This document shows, in pieces, positions 10,150 to 23,231 of a stretch of 64,000 nucleotides of DNA. The notes below the pieces were generated by a model. It was given only the letters and a program-made list of their open reading frames with translations, was not told the origin of the DNA and searched no databases. The position numbers were made by a program, and so were the translations under genes. Every line of letters begins with the position of its first letter. The first letter of the stretch is position 1. Source of the stretch: Acanthaster planci (taxonomy: Eukaryota; Echinodermata; Asteroidea; Valvatida; Acanthasteridae); NCBI RefSeq assembly GCF_001949145.1, contig NW_019091413.1, forward strand, positions 754,315-818,314, given 5' to 3'.

Positions 10150-13100
10150 ATGTCAGTCCTAGTATCGAAAGTTAACCCAGTGACGGGAGCCAGTGAGTGG
10201 GTAGTAGAGGACTCGACCTATGACTACCATCAGGAGATTGCCCGGTCTGCCTACACGGATATGCTGCACGATGATGAGCGAGTATGTCAGAAGTTCCACC
10301 CGAGGAAGATTCTTAATGTTTTAGAGGTGGAAAGACGAGGCCCCTAGTTCTAGGTTAGAACTATTCCTGTGAGGAGAATAGGCTGTTAGGTACATGAATA
10401 CCTCCATAACTCTAAATGCCTGCATGATATCCATTTTGTTGGACCATTATGAAAGAGACCCTTCCTAAACAGTTAAGACAAGTGTAGAAAGATTGCACAA
10501 CTTTCTCATCAGTCAGCACTCCACTGAGTCATAACTCTCCAATGTACTTTGTCTTTTCACGCTTGGATACGGAGTGCACATCACATGATACGCTAACATT
10601 CTAATCGGATCACTACCAATCACTCTACTGTAGCCTGCGCACTGGCAGTCCAATACCTAGAATTGATGACAGGTCATTAGATAGTCATGTTTTGTTGGTG
10701 AGCTTCAGTGGAAATCCGTCAGTGCAGCTCTAGTAGGCTATAAGAAGTGAAGAAGCAAGAACAATAGATAGGTGTATAATGGATCCAAAAAAAAGAAACC
10801 TTTGTGACCCATCTCTTTTCTACTATGTTACTTGCAGAATAAAAAGTACTATGAAGGGATCAGACGGGCCATCAGGCTAATGCATGCAAGAGGCAAGAAG
10901 GCTCACGTGCTTGACATCGGCACCGGAACCGGACTACTGTCTATGATGGCGGCAGAGTGTGGTGCGGACTCTATTCATGCTTGTGAGGTACAGTATTGTG
11001 AATGATTATGTCACAAAGGATTCAATTGTGTGCGACTCTATGGGGAAGCACAAAAAGAAAAAAGTGTACAATCCACGGGCAAGTTTGAGCGACTATTAGG
11101 CCACATAAACAAAATAATTGGTGAGCGTCCTTTTTAAAAAAAATCTTTGGGTGGGAGGGCGTTTTTTTGTGTGATCAGTTCAACATACATCTTTGCTGGA
11201 TTGGAAAATATTAAATAAAAGAGTTTCTTCAATAAAGTGAGTTTTATTCATCTTCTTTACGAAAGGGTTTTACACAGGCAAGTCAGTCATCACAAAGGGA
11301 GATAGGGGTTGTACAGCTAGGCGAAAGTGGGATCTGTATCAGAGAATGGCCGCTACTATTGAGTATTGACCCAGCATGCAGCAGACGTCGAGGCCTTATC
11401 CGAATTACATGCTGTGACTGTGACCGCATTGTACTCAGCTGTTGTGATTGCCGCCTCACCAGCTGCTCTATTTTCCATAGGTTTATGCATGCGGCCGCAA
11501 CCTCAGCCAATAATACGCTAATGGTTTGGTGAATCTCAACCTCGTTCCCATGGGCTCAATCTTGCTGTGCCATGGAGTAGAGGTTGGATGAATCTGCTTT
11601 CTTACATGTAGATGTTTGGGAGTAAGCGGCCATTTCTGGAAGTAATATTTCCAAAGTGCATAGCAGAAGGTCGCTAAATTTGAATGTGGAAGCGTCCAAA
11701 AGGCTGGGTTTTTTTTTTGCTTTTGTTTTTTCAGGTGTATTTCTTAGGGGCCGGTGGGGACAGTCACCAACTATTTTTTTATGTGGCCTGATAGTTGTTA
11801 CACATACACTTGATAGTTGGACCATCTAGTTGACCATTTTGGAACCAGGCCCTGAGGAATGCACGCATCACTAATGATCAGTAGCCTTTTTCATAACTTA
11901 GAACAAAGTGAACCCTTGACATGCAGATGTAGCAATAGGATGACGGAGACTGTGAATGCAAAGAGACTTGCAACCAACTGCAAAATGTGAGGGACAATGA
12001 GATCTTGCAAAATTGGTCTGACTAGGGTCGCTTAAGTGGCACTAATGGTTAAAATGTAGTCACTCAAGTATGTGCTGATCTGTCAATGCTGTGAAGCACT
12101 ACTGGCACATACAGGCAGCAGCCTGTCCTAGATTTACCTTATTTTCTGTTATTTTTACTCTTGTGTATGCCAGAGCACAAGAACTCTGGTTGAAGTTGTA
12201 TGACGTTTGGAATTCCTCTGGCTTGTCATGTTCGTTTGGCTTCGGTTTTGATATGGGATTTTGGTTTTGTGTGGACTCTATTTGCACTTTTATTTTAGGT
12301 TGGGTTGGGTTGTGGTTGGGTTTAGTTTTGGGCAGTTGTGGGACCAAAATCTGTATTTTCGGTTTTCCCATTTTAATTTAACAATCTGAATCTGAATTTC
12401 AAAACCGGTAACCGTTACCCGAAACCCAAAAAAAGACTGAGCGACTAACTTTACCACAACAATTATTGCCTTTGATTGATTCCAAAATAGACTAGCTGGT
12501 TGTAAATACAAACACATCGCGATCATCATCACACAATCCAATTCAGCCAGTGGGCGCCTCTGATCCGTAGTGTGTGTTTATTGACTTGTTAGTTTGATTG
12601 AGATACCTTGCGATGGCTGAATCCCATGTCTCGTGTGTCTTGAATTCCGAATTGTCCAATGTTGCAACCACAATTATAGGACTTCAGAACCCGCCGTAAA
12701 CAGACCAGCCCAAATGATAACACAACAGACGAACTGGCCCCCAATGGCAAGGCACATAACCGAACATAATTGTTACACAACTGTAGTGGCAAGGCACATA
12801 ACCGAATATAATTGTTACACAATTGTAGTGGCAAGGCACATAACCGAACATAATTGTTACACAATTGTAGTGGAATCATTGCAAATTATCCAAAAAGACT
12901 GACATTTTGAATGGATTTTTTGCGTGTGAATTTTAGCCTAGTAGGCTTGAATTCTAATTTCCTGGTTGGATATAAAACTGAGCTTGAATCCGTTTCCACT
13001 CGACAATTTTATTCCTTTTGCCCAGAAGGAAATGACATTGAACGTTCCTAAATGTGCAAAATAATTTGCCTCGAAATGATTAAGCTTGTTGCAATGAACA

Positions 13101-16100
13101 ATTTTCATCAAGTAAAAAAAAGGTTGAGTGCATGTACTCACTTTCCATCCTGCGCTGGTTGTTGTCGAGGGCACAGCCACATTTGTGAGTCAGTACGGAA
13201 CTTAACCAATGAAGTCAAATTAGCTACAGCACGGTGCCCATCATGTGCAAGACCCTTTGCATGTGCACGGTTTTGACACGTGCATGTAGAGAGCTCAGTC
13301 GCAATTGGATGCTCTAGAAAAATGGGCCATACACGCATGAAACGTAGAGGGTGGTAACATGAAAACAGCTGTCAATTACAAGATTTTAAAAACGTGAAAT
13401 GAGCCAAAATTCACTCGTTTGGCTGTCAGTGGTCTGTCAACATTATTCTCGACTAAGTGTTAAATTGTGGCACATGAGAAATGAGTGGAAGAAAGACTAG
13501 GGATGTCGCAATTGAGCAATTGGAACTACCCCTCTAGACAATCACTGCATGCTGTGTATGGCTAGCGCACAACACAGCAGTGTAAATCTTGCAATACTGT
13601 GGCTGGATGAAAGTTATTGTATGTGAAGTCTTCTTAAAAGTGGAAATAAAAGCCAGGAAATATTCTTTCATTTTAAAAATTTGTAGGAATACGCATTTTT
13701 TTTGACAATTAATGCCTATCACTTGTTTTGCCAGGCTATGAACATGATAAGTATGACGTGAGCCCACTTTTTCGTGCAGGTTCATTTATTTTGTGTGTGT
13801 AAGTTTTTAGTCGAACGTTACGAAACAGTTATTTTCCCGAATGAACTTGGCCCCACCCACTGTTTTACAGAAATCTGGTCATGAATGTTTGTCCCAAAAG
13901 TTGCATTTACCCGAGATTTCCATCAGTGTTACTTTTAGTCAAAGGTACATGTATTGTTATAAACTTTTAAATATAGTGTTTGACAAACTGCAAACAATGA
14001 TTTCAATGTTGACAAAAACTCTGTTTTAGTGACAATTATGAATTATGACCTATCTGAATTATGCAAATTGAAAAGACGCCTTGATTCAGTTTTTCCTGAG
14101 TGCAAATAATATTTACCTGTGAACAACCAATTGTACGGTAGATGTGTGAGTTGTTCACACTTTCAAAAGGTCAACAAAAAACGGATAACCAGATAATTAC
14201 TTTTTTCAAATTTTGGTTAACTGGTTTTGAAAATCTCCGATTTCTCCTACCACTGGCTTTGGGTTTGAATTTGGTTGTGTGTGAGTTCAGTGAGGTTGAT
14301 TTTTTGGTCAGGTTGAAGATTGAGTTTGAGTTTGGACAGATTTGGTTTTGTGAATTGGAGCTAGAGTTAGGCCTGGGGTAAAAATAACAGTTAATTATTA
14401 CTGCCAGGTTTGTAAATGTACCTATGGAGTGTTGATGTTCAAAGTGACATTTACATGACCACTGCAAAATGTTTGCCAATAAAAACAAACTTTGACATCT
14501 TGTTACAGTTTTGTTGTTGGTTTACACTTTTTTTTCTGGTGTGTTGCTAGGCATTTGAACCAATTGCAACAGCTGCCAAGAAGATCATCTCTAAGAATGG
14601 TTTCGCCAACAGAATCAACGTTACATCTAAAAGGTCAACGGAGGTCATAGTGGGGCCAGGTAGACATGAAGAAATCATAATACGGCTAAATAATAACATG
14701 GTTTTCCTTAAATGGCTAATCAAGACATTACATTAGTCTGAATTACAAGTCAATGAGTAAAAAAAAATCAACATACGAGAGAAAGAAAAACACCAAGGAA
14801 CCTTGTTAAAAGGGAAACACTAGAGATTACCCAGGCAGAGATATTGTTATATTGTCCAGGAAAAAAGATAAAAATGAAGAAGAAGATATAAAACACTGAA
14901 AAGGTCTTGTGTCTCCAACCCAGGAATGTTCATTCAGAGCTTGAAAGAGCATCTGATATTTGGATTCCTGGTGAATCATTCCAGAGTGCAGAATGAAAAC
15001 ATTTATTTAGAATCAAAATAATTCAGGCATGCATCTTTTCCTTGGATCAGCTGATTTCCTTATGTTTCACTTTACACTCATGCCAATGAAAATTGAAAAA
15101 CACTGTACAAAGTTTTGTAAAGATTGGAATTTCCTCCTTTTTTTGTCGAAGCCCAGTTGCTGGAAATATGTATCCATCATGTTTAACAATAAAAACTGTA
15201 CCGGAAATATTGACAACATTTTATGTAATATTTCACTGTACCTTTTTAGATGGTGACATGCCACACAAAGCCAATATCCTCCCAGCGGAGGTGTTTGATA
15301 CTGAACTTATTGGTGAGGGGGCTATTCCTACATATCTCCATGCGCATCGTCATTTATTAGAGGTAGGTTACCCCTCCCCCCACCACCACCGTCCCTCCCT
15401 GGGGAGCTCTGTAGCCTTTATTTTAAGACTAATTGACTTTGGCATAAGTTAAGAATACATATTTTATAATGAGAAACAGACGTTGTGAGTTTTGATATCA
15501 TAATATGAATGTTATGGATCGTTTCTTAGGATTGTAAAGATTTTCTTTCCAGGATGAACTGTTAATACTTGGTGTTGGGCTGGAAAAATAATAGATAAAG
15601 AGCAAAATTTACACTACTTAATTTCCCAGAAAGACTGCCTCTGCATTCCCCATTCGGCTACTATCCGCGCACAAATCGTTCAGTCTGATCTCGTCTGGAA
15701 GTGGCACAAACTCCTGCCAATCCACATAGCAGGCAGCAGTGACGTACTCATCTTGCCTCCGGCCAAGATGAAGGCTTGCCCGGGCGCTGCCTCTGTTCAC
15801 GACATCCAGCTCAGCCAAGTGTCACCAAACCAGTTCAAGTCAATCACAGGACCACTGGATGCAATCGACTTCCACTTCAGCCAGGGGGACTTCACGGCGT
15901 GTCGGACTGCGACAGTTGCTGGCACGGTGCAGTCAGACGGGGTCTGCCATGGCATCTTCATGTGGTGGGACCTGAGCATGGACACAGAGGGAGAGATTCG
16001 GCTGAGCACCGCACCCACGTGGGTCCATCCCCAGGGTGACGAGGCACAGTGGAGGGACCACTGGATGCAGGCAATCTATTTCTTAGACCAACCCTTGGAG

Positions 16101-19100
16101 GTATGCAAAGGTAAGTTTCTTCTTGTCTTTTGTGTTTGCAATAGGTTAATCGGTTTACATGGGAGGACTTGTAAACGCTGGTGTTGGAATCAGGGAGGAC
16201 CGGGGGACCAGTGGTCCTTTCATTTTGTCAGCTGGGAGGTTTCCCCCCCCCATTCTTTTTATAGGTCCCGTAATGGGATGGTGCCTAATGGATCAGCCTA
16301 TTAATGACTTATGCCCGATGCTCTCTACTTTGAAAGTGTTCTGCTGCTTGTAAACCTAGGGGAACTGTTGGTGGCAGATTGACAGAGAGCCTGCTAACAC
16401 ATGCTGGCAGCGTATGATCACAATGGATAAACATTGAATGTCCAATTCATTTTGTACACGCACATTAGTTTATGGAGGTGACCATGTCTTGAACTTGAAC
16501 TTACTTAGTCTTCAAACTCCATTTAACTGTACACAATGCCTGTTGAACTGTGTAGGGCCAATAAACATATGTACTCGGTTTAATGGAGTTTACTTTGACT
16601 GCTCTCTTTTAAGCTTGTCCCCCATCCAAATGCCTCAAGATCCCATTTTTATGTTTGGCAAGCACAATCAATATACCTGGGACTTTCTCTTTGTGGCAAT
16701 TTTTAGAGTTTATTTTTTGTGGCCTGTGATGATGGGTCAAAGGTCTAAATTCATTTTGCCTGACCTCATGTTAAAATTCTAATTTTTTGCAGTCTTATTT
16801 GTAAGCAAGAGGATTAAATGCATTGTGGGATAGAATGGGGTTCATTGACACAGTGCATACAGTCGCCGTAAGACAAGAGTTGTTGAACTGGCAGACGTAT
16901 GAGTTACATTCAACCACAAGAAAGTGAAAAAAGCAATCTTACCATTTCCAGTTGTGGAAAATAATTCCCCGGTTAGACACAAACTGCCTTTTAGAAACAG
17001 AGAAACTTACGCTCGTATGGTTTTGATTTCGATTTTCAAGTATGATTTCGGTTTTGTGTGGGCTTGTTTTGCTATCTGAGCTTAGGTTTGGTTGGGTTTG
17101 AGTTTAAGTTCAGTGAGGTTGATTTTTGGTGTCGGTTGGGATGAAGTTTAAGTTAGGTTTTAGTTAGCTTTGGTTTTTAGGGATTGGAGCTAGAGTTGGG
17201 GTTGGGGTTAAAATAACAATTAGCTGGTTATCACACTTTGGTACTTGATATCACACTTTGGTACTTGATATCACACTTCGGTACTTGATATTACACTTTG
17301 GTACCTGATATCACACTTCGGTACTTGATATCACACTTTGGTACTTGATATCACACTTTGGTACTCTGTACCACCAGTGTACTGTGGTAAACTCTTGATG
17401 CAGAGTTTCTTGTCTCATGCCAGGGGAGACACTGCATTTAACACTGTCTCACGATGACTACAGCCTGTGGTTCAACGTCAGCCATTCAGACAAACCTCGG
17501 GTCGACCCCGAGAGACCCGTCTGTCACTGCGGGGTACATGTAGCATGGAGTCGACCTCGGATAGGCATGCTGAATGATGCTGTCCGGACAGAAGCCTACA
17601 CTCAGGCTCTGAGAAAGGTTTTGCTCATTCATTTATCTTCAATTGTTGCCCTTTCTTGCACATCTTCATGACTCCATGTGTACTACTGTACGGAAGACGA
17701 CTGACTTCAGAAGCTGACTATTGGGACCATTTTGTGTGTGTTCCATTTTGCGATGCAAATCTACTTTTTGGAAGATTCGGTGTCGTGGTTGAGTCTATCG
17801 CAAGTCTGCAAGTCCATCACCAGTCATTAAGCCAAGTCTCAAGCAACATGTGTTCAAATGAAATGTGAAAATACATTCCTGTACCAATGTTAATTTTTAC
17901 AACCGGTCTTATGAAAGGACTTGTGACTATACTTGTGACGGACTTGACTACAACGCTGAAACAATCACTGCCACCACATGATAGCAACCTCTAGAAAATA
18001 GAAATGCGTTTCTCCTGATAATTCCTCCACTATAGGTTGTGAGTGACAAGACATTATGTGTCAGTGTGAGTGACGGATCAATGCTGCCTCTCATCGCAGC
18101 AAGGCTGGGAGCCAAACAGGTAACTGCAGGTATCCCTGGTTTTCTGCAGGGCCAAAGGTACATGTACCTTCTCTGCATGACATCATACATGTGGCAGAGC
18201 ACAACCAGTGCTTTTTAAACTGGTGCTACGGCTGAACCGCCGAACCAAACCCAACATCATTGAACATGGAGACTTCTGAACCGAAGTTCACTGTGCCATT
18301 GATAGTGCACAGAATGCACTTAAAGTACAAAAGGAATTGAATTGGATCAGATTGCACTGAAGTGTGATGTTACCGTCACTGCATGCACAGACATATGCAG
18401 GCTCATGCACAGGACTTTAACATCCGCATGTACATGTAAGGTGGCTAAGCATTGCGCGATGAATAATATATATGGAAAGTGTGCAGTGTCCTGCAATAGA
18501 CATGATAGGGTGTTCACGACTGTGCCAAATTTTCACTGGATTCATTGCATTACTGAAAAGTTTCCTATACACAGTGTTGAAGTGCAGAACAAATGCATCT
18601 GATTCATCAGCATGAAATAAAATGAATAATAAAATAATAAAAAATGAAATTTTCCCTTTGAAATTGTATGTAAGACAGAGTATGCAGTAATGTCAAGATA
18701 TAACGTTCCATCTCCTTCTGTTTGCACCTCCATGCCATAACTAAGTAGTTTCAAAAAGCTCTATGTAATGAGTGAGTGATTCAATCTGCACTCCTTTACC
18801 AGTGGCTCTTCTTTCCCCCAAACCACAGGTGTCCTTGAGTTGCTTGCCTGGCCAAAACCGCAAGGGGGGAGAATGTGTTCACAAATTCTGATAACTTCAT
18901 TCTGGATAGATTGTGGGGAAGTTGTTCAGGAGCCTTCAACACCCATCTGCAATTGGTCCTCAACTTGTCCCACGCAAGATTTGAGATGACTCCTTATTTT
19001 TCAAACCTGGAACGAGAAAGCAAATGCTGTTTTAGTTGGGTTCTTCAGATATTTTGGGTCTTATTTTTTCCTCAGGTGTATAGTCTTGAGCCAGATTCCA

Positions 19101-22100
19101 TGTCTCACCGAGTTCTGCAGGACATGATTGTGGGCAACAACCTCAAAGGACAAGTCATCTTGGCTGACAAGGGAGCACAGGCCCTACCCTCAGAGTTTTT
19201 TAGTCACCAGAAAGTATGCTTAGTGTTCTGTCATTACACTCAGGGTTCCCACAGCCCTGGAAAAATTTGCTTTGGAAAGTCACGGAAATTTTATGGAAAA
19301 TTAGGCAGAGGAAAAAATGTCATGGACATCAAGATCCTGGAGGGTTATTTTTGATGGGCAGCCATTTTGAATAATGGAGTACTCTGTAATGATAAATTTA
19401 CAAGCTGTTCCTGTCGGTCTGCAGTCTCCCAGTTCCTAGTATTAAAACAAATATTTCTGCAACATGGTGTTAAATACCATGAAAATATTTATTTTGTAGT
19501 CCTGGAAAATTCATGGAATTTGGTTTTCAAATTGCTGTAGGAACCCTGTACACCATTGAAAAATGAAGTGCACTCTAAGTCTGACATTGTAGCAATTACA
19601 CGAATTGTCTGTGTGGATAGAGTAAGAAACATGGAGACTAACTTCTTTTATAATAGGAGTACATTGATTAACAATGGTTTACAATGGAAGTGGTAAGAAT
19701 TTCATGTGGTGACAGATTGAATGCTCTATTCTGTTGGGTAGAGTGAAATGGTTATTGATTTTGTTAATGAAACAGACGAATCAATCCGTTGTTCATCAAG
19801 TCGTCATTTTGATTTTCCAGTCTGGTGTACAAGTGTACCACAACATTTTCACGTACCAGGCTGCGACCAAAGTTTTTCAAAAATCACATTTTTTGGTATC
19901 CTCCAGATAGATGTTTTGATTGGCGAACCGTTCTTCATCTCCAGCACGCTACCGTGGCACAACCTCCACTTTTGGTACGCCCGGACAGCCCTGGCCCTGC
20001 ACATGAAAGACAGTGCCCTCGTGCTGCCGTGCCGTGCCAGGTTGAGAGGTGTTGCCATGGAATTTGACCACTTGTGGAAGTTTTATGCTCCTGTAGATAA
20101 CGCGGAGGGATTCGATGTGCAGATATTTGACCAACTAGTACAGGTATGGCTAAGAAAAAGTTTTGGGGCAATTTTAACGTCTTGTGTTGAATCCTTTGTG
20201 TCAAATTGTTAATGGCCTTCTCCTTAGACCACAGGAGAAACACTGTGCATGTTGGCATTAGGTTGTGTGGGAGAATGGTGAAAAGTATGCCCAGATAATT
20301 TGAAATTGAATGTGTACAAACTTGTTTCATCTTCACATGACATCGGCAGGGTGGCAGGATGGATGTAGGATGGGCTCAGGGTGACCATGTCAAAACCATA
20401 CACTCCAATAACAATAATTGGTTGAGCACACTCCAGGCAAGATGCTTACAAACCTTGATGTACAGATGTGGTGTGTTGTGGCAAAGAGTAGTGTGTTGTA
20501 GTGCAGTACTTGGAGTACCAAGTTTGCTGGAAAATATGGAACTGTATAAGTGGGAACAAAGCTAGAAAACGATCAACATTTGATGATACATGCACAAAGG
20601 TAAGATTACAAAATAAATTCAAGACTGCAGGTACCCTGAAAACTCAGTTTCATGATAAACTGATTGTTATTAACCACTTGCTGTTGAGTAGCCCAGTTTT
20701 AAGCATGTATTCTTTATATGCATAGCCGGGGTCTCCGAAATCTGACAAAGGAAACTGGGCCTTGTAACAAAAGACCGTACTCGCAACAAAAAACCAGGCT
20801 GCTCGGATTTACCAACATTTTTTCAATGTCAGTAATGGAGATAATCCAGCATTTTTTTAAAACGGTATACCACTGTTTGGGGCATTGAGTGCGAGCGGAT
20901 TACCACCGGGGAGCCACACAGTACCGCTGCGCGCTAATCTGGCCCCTATTGAAAAAAAGGTCAGCAGCACACTGCCAGTTTCGTGAACAAAAGAAAGTTA
21001 CGTGACACTGCACAATCTGGGCTCTTTTTACAAGGCCGCAGGCCTGGCTGAAATACTCCAGCGTCAATAGATGTTGTCTGTCAGATTAGAGTAGAAACCA
21101 GACAGTCCTTTGTGTGGGTGTAAGTGTCCAGTAAATGAAGATTTGAATTTTTCAAGAATTTTGAAAACAGAAAAAAATGAGAAATATTCCCTCCCAGCAG
21201 AATGAACATTCATAAATGCCCCTGGCATGATGTGATTAAACAGTTATGATCCAAAGTCAATATTTTATGTTGTCAACTTACCTTAATACATTTTTTATCC
21301 AATGCCCGTGTTCTTCAGCTCTATTTTGCAAACTAGTTCAGTATTTGGCAGAGAACTAGGTATTCAAACAGTACTCAACTGCAACACTGGCAAAGGGGCA
21401 TCGTTGATGTGTAAAATGTTTAGTGTCTCTTGTCCGTCCTTGGAGCCCAGGACAGTAATGCTGTGCATTTGTACTAATCAGGCCATTTGGTGTTTGTCAG
21501 TGTTTGAGATACGGTATACTTTCTAATGTTTGGTTTCATTCTGCCAGACCTCTTCAGCCATCAGCGATGAAGCCACAGAACCACATCCCCTCTGGGAGTA
21601 CCCTGGTCAGGCTCTGACGTCAGACTTTGAGCTGATGGAGTTTGATTTCACTCAGCTTGTACCGACTGACATACGGACATTCAGTGGAATGGTTGAATTC
21701 CTTGGGTAAGCTGTCAAGACCATTTGACCATGGCACATCATTTGTTATCTTGAAATTTGGTTTGTCTCCTTTATCCTGCTTTGATTCAGGGAATGGTGTA
21801 TACCACTTTGTCTAGCTGTGCTTCAGAGCAAGTTCGCAGATCCGTAATCAGTGGCAGGTAGTCCCTCTGAACAGTGTTACTGTTGGCTATATCTGTATAT
21901 TTGTGGTGGCCAAAGACTCTTCAGCTGTTCAGTTGTAGGGTAGTTGACCTTTTGGATCATTTGGGTATCAATAATGACAACCGGTTATTGTTGAGTGTTG
22001 GAGATACAAAAAACTACATGTAACTAGCATTACTTCCCCTGCAAGATGGTCTTTTAATTGCTGAGCCCAATGTCACAATGCAGGGAATACCTTAAATAAA

Positions 22101-23231
22101 GAATTCCTCCATGAGCTAATGGCTGATTGTTACGCAGGATAGAAAGGAACTCTGGCTTGAATTGATGTTTACATCCAATAACTAGGGATTTAATGCTTAC
22201 AGGTTAGAAGTTCTGTTTCGGTGCTATGTAAGCATAGAATGGTAACCAGAAGGGCAGAATTGTGGCCCATTGTTACATTAACCACTTCCTGCCGGAGCGG
22301 TTATCAATGTTGATGATGCTGGGCCGGGATTTTTATCATTTTTTTCTGTTTTCAAAATTCTTTAAAAATTCCTATCTTCATTTACTGGACACTTACAAAC
22401 ACATGAAGGACTATGTGGTGTCCACTCTAGCCTGACAGACAAAATCTATTGATGCCTGAGTATTTCAGCCAAGCCTGCAGCCTTGTAAAAAGAGCCCAGA
22501 TTGTGCGATGTTATATAACTTTCTTTTGGTCATGAACCTGGCTCAGTGTGCTGCTGACCTCTTTTCAATAGGGGCCAGATTAGCATGCAGTGGTGCTCTG
22601 TGGCTCATTGCTGAATTGGTGGAGCGCTTTTGTCCCCGGTGGTAATCCGCTCTCTCTAAATGCCCCAAACCGTGGTATACTGTTTCAAAACAAGGCTGGA
22701 TTATCTCCACTTTTAGAGCGAGAAAAGGTCGGTTATTCCCAGCAGCCTGGTCTTTTGTTCCGAGTACGGTCTTTTTATTACAAGGCCCTGTTCCCTTTAT
22801 CCGAGTTCAGAGACCCCGGCCACGCATATAAAGCATACGTGTCCGAATCGGGAATCCCCAGCAGGAAGTGGTTAAAGGAAAAAACTACATTGCATGGGTT
22901 CTTTGACCCAAAATAGACGAGTAGAGTACCATGAATTGTGTATGTGGTGGATATGGGAATTATTGAATTTTTGTTTTACTTCAGGCAAGGTATCTGTCAT
23001 GGTGTTGCCCTCTGGATGGAGTACCAGCTAGACCAAGAGACCTGGGTCTCCACTGGACCCCAGCTTCCCGTCTCCTCTGCCCCTTCCAGAGACCTAGCCT
23101 GGGACAGGCACTCAAAACAGGGAGTGTATTTCATCAAGAGCAACCCCAGGGTAGCGTTGGGGGGACAGATGCGGTTTGACGTCTCCTTCAACCCATCCCA
23201 CGGCAGCATTCATTTCAAATTTGAGGTGTGA
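10150..23231 (+). CDS. PRMT7: Protein arginine N-methyltransferase 7
   Basis: Coding exons: 10150-10281, 10838-10987, 14551-14659, 15250-15362, 15630-16110, 17424-17617, 18036-18119, 19076-19213, 19907-20143, 21548-21705 and 22985-23231. They splice in frame to 680 residues, close to the family's length of about 690. PRMT7 monomethylates arginine (type III activity) on histones, splicing proteins and other substrates, using SAM. The protein has two tandem methyltransferase repeats. In the first, [12 protein letters not shown] (residues 69-80) binds SAM, the double-E loop has Glu144 and Glu153 (ELIGEGAIP), and WRDHWM (309-314) is the THW-loop region. The second, degenerate repeat starts near residue 394 ([14 protein letters not shown]) and includes GEPFF and PWHNLHFWY. 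The donor after exon 17424-17617 (GTTTTG) is weak. Met10150 fits the family start and has G at -3. An in-frame upstream ATG at 10048 could add 34 residues. Confidence 0.97.
12225..12365. repeat. Strand-asymmetric G/T-rich repeat, copy 1
   Basis: The plus strand is almost only G and T in runs such as GGTTGGGTTGGGTTGTGG. It resembles segments at 14215-14385 and 17015-17215 in the same gene. Long open frames on both strands here come from the base skew and are not genes. Confidence 0.5.
12746..12871. repeat. 42 bp tandem repeat, three copies
   Basis: The unit GGCAAGGCACATAACCGAAC plus TAATTGTTACACAATTGTAGT repeats at 12746, 12788 and 12830 with one to three differences. The period of 42 is a multiple of three, which leaves open frames through the array in both directions. 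It is intronic. Confidence 0.93.
14215..14385. repeat. Strand-asymmetric G/T-rich repeat, copy 2
   Basis: It shares GAGTTCAGTGAGGTTGATTT and GGAGCTAGAGTT followed by an AAAATAACA end with the copy at 17015-17215, in the same orientation. It lies in the PRMT7 intron before exon 14551. Confidence 0.6.
16236..16350. repeat. Dispersed C-rich repeat, copy 2
   Basis: Poly-C, AGGTCCCGTAAT, CTATTAATGACTTATGCCCG and ACTTTGAAAGTGTTC align in order with 3641-3765. It lies about 125 bases after the donor of PRMT7 exon 15630-16110. Confidence 0.5.
17015..17215. repeat. Strand-asymmetric G/T-rich repeat, copy 3
   Basis: It matches copy 2 over its right half, and copy 1 over the left half by the words GGTTTTGTGTGG and GGTTTGGTTGGGTTT. 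It is followed directly by the 20 bp minisatellite. Confidence 0.6.
17231..17366. repeat. 20 bp minisatellite, about seven copies
   Basis: The unit TCACACTTTGGTACTTGATA repeats head to tail with few changes. The array ends 57 bases before the acceptor of PRMT7 exon 17424-17617. Length variation there could affect the branch-point region. Confidence 0.96.
19241..19548. mobile_element. hAT-like MITE (CAGGGTTCC ends)
   Basis: The 308 bp element begins CAGGGTTCCCACAG and ends CTGTAGGAACCCTG, an inverted pair. CAGGG termini and internal CCTGGAAAA/CATGGAAATT words are known for hAT-type MITEs. The flanks TACACT and TACACC suggest a decayed target duplication. It sits 27 bases downstream of a PRMT7 donor site. 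Confidence 0.78.
20670..21239 (+). mobile_element. TTAA-flanked MITE, copy A
   Basis: TTAA is followed by CCACTTGCTGTTGAG, and the other end is CCTGGCATGATGTGA then TTAA. The body aligns with copies D and E in the same orientation (ACAAAAGACC, GTATACCACTGTTT, GGGCTCTTTTTACA, CAGGCCTGGCTGAAATACTC). It has no transposase. It is in a PRMT7 intron, with worn inverted ends. Confidence 0.8.
22278..22875 (-). mobile_element. TTAA-flanked MITE, copy B
   Basis: The ends TTAA-CCACTTCCTGCCGG and CCCCAGCAGGAAGTGG-TTAA form a clean inverted pair with TTAA on both sides. The body is in reverse orientation to copies A, D and E. It lies in the last PRMT7 intron. The open frame at 22590-22916 is part of it. 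Confidence 0.88.

Noticed and set aside
12091-12381. Overlapping open frames on both strands
   Set aside because: They come from the G/T-skewed repeat, which lacks stop codons on both strands by composition.
12589-12902. Three-repeat protein with a [13 protein letters not shown] unit
   Set aside because: It is a translation of the 42 bp tandem repeat in a PRMT7 intron, with no splice or family support.
22590-22916. 108-codon plus-strand open frame
   Set aside because: It lies within MITE copy B and is not conserved in copy C.
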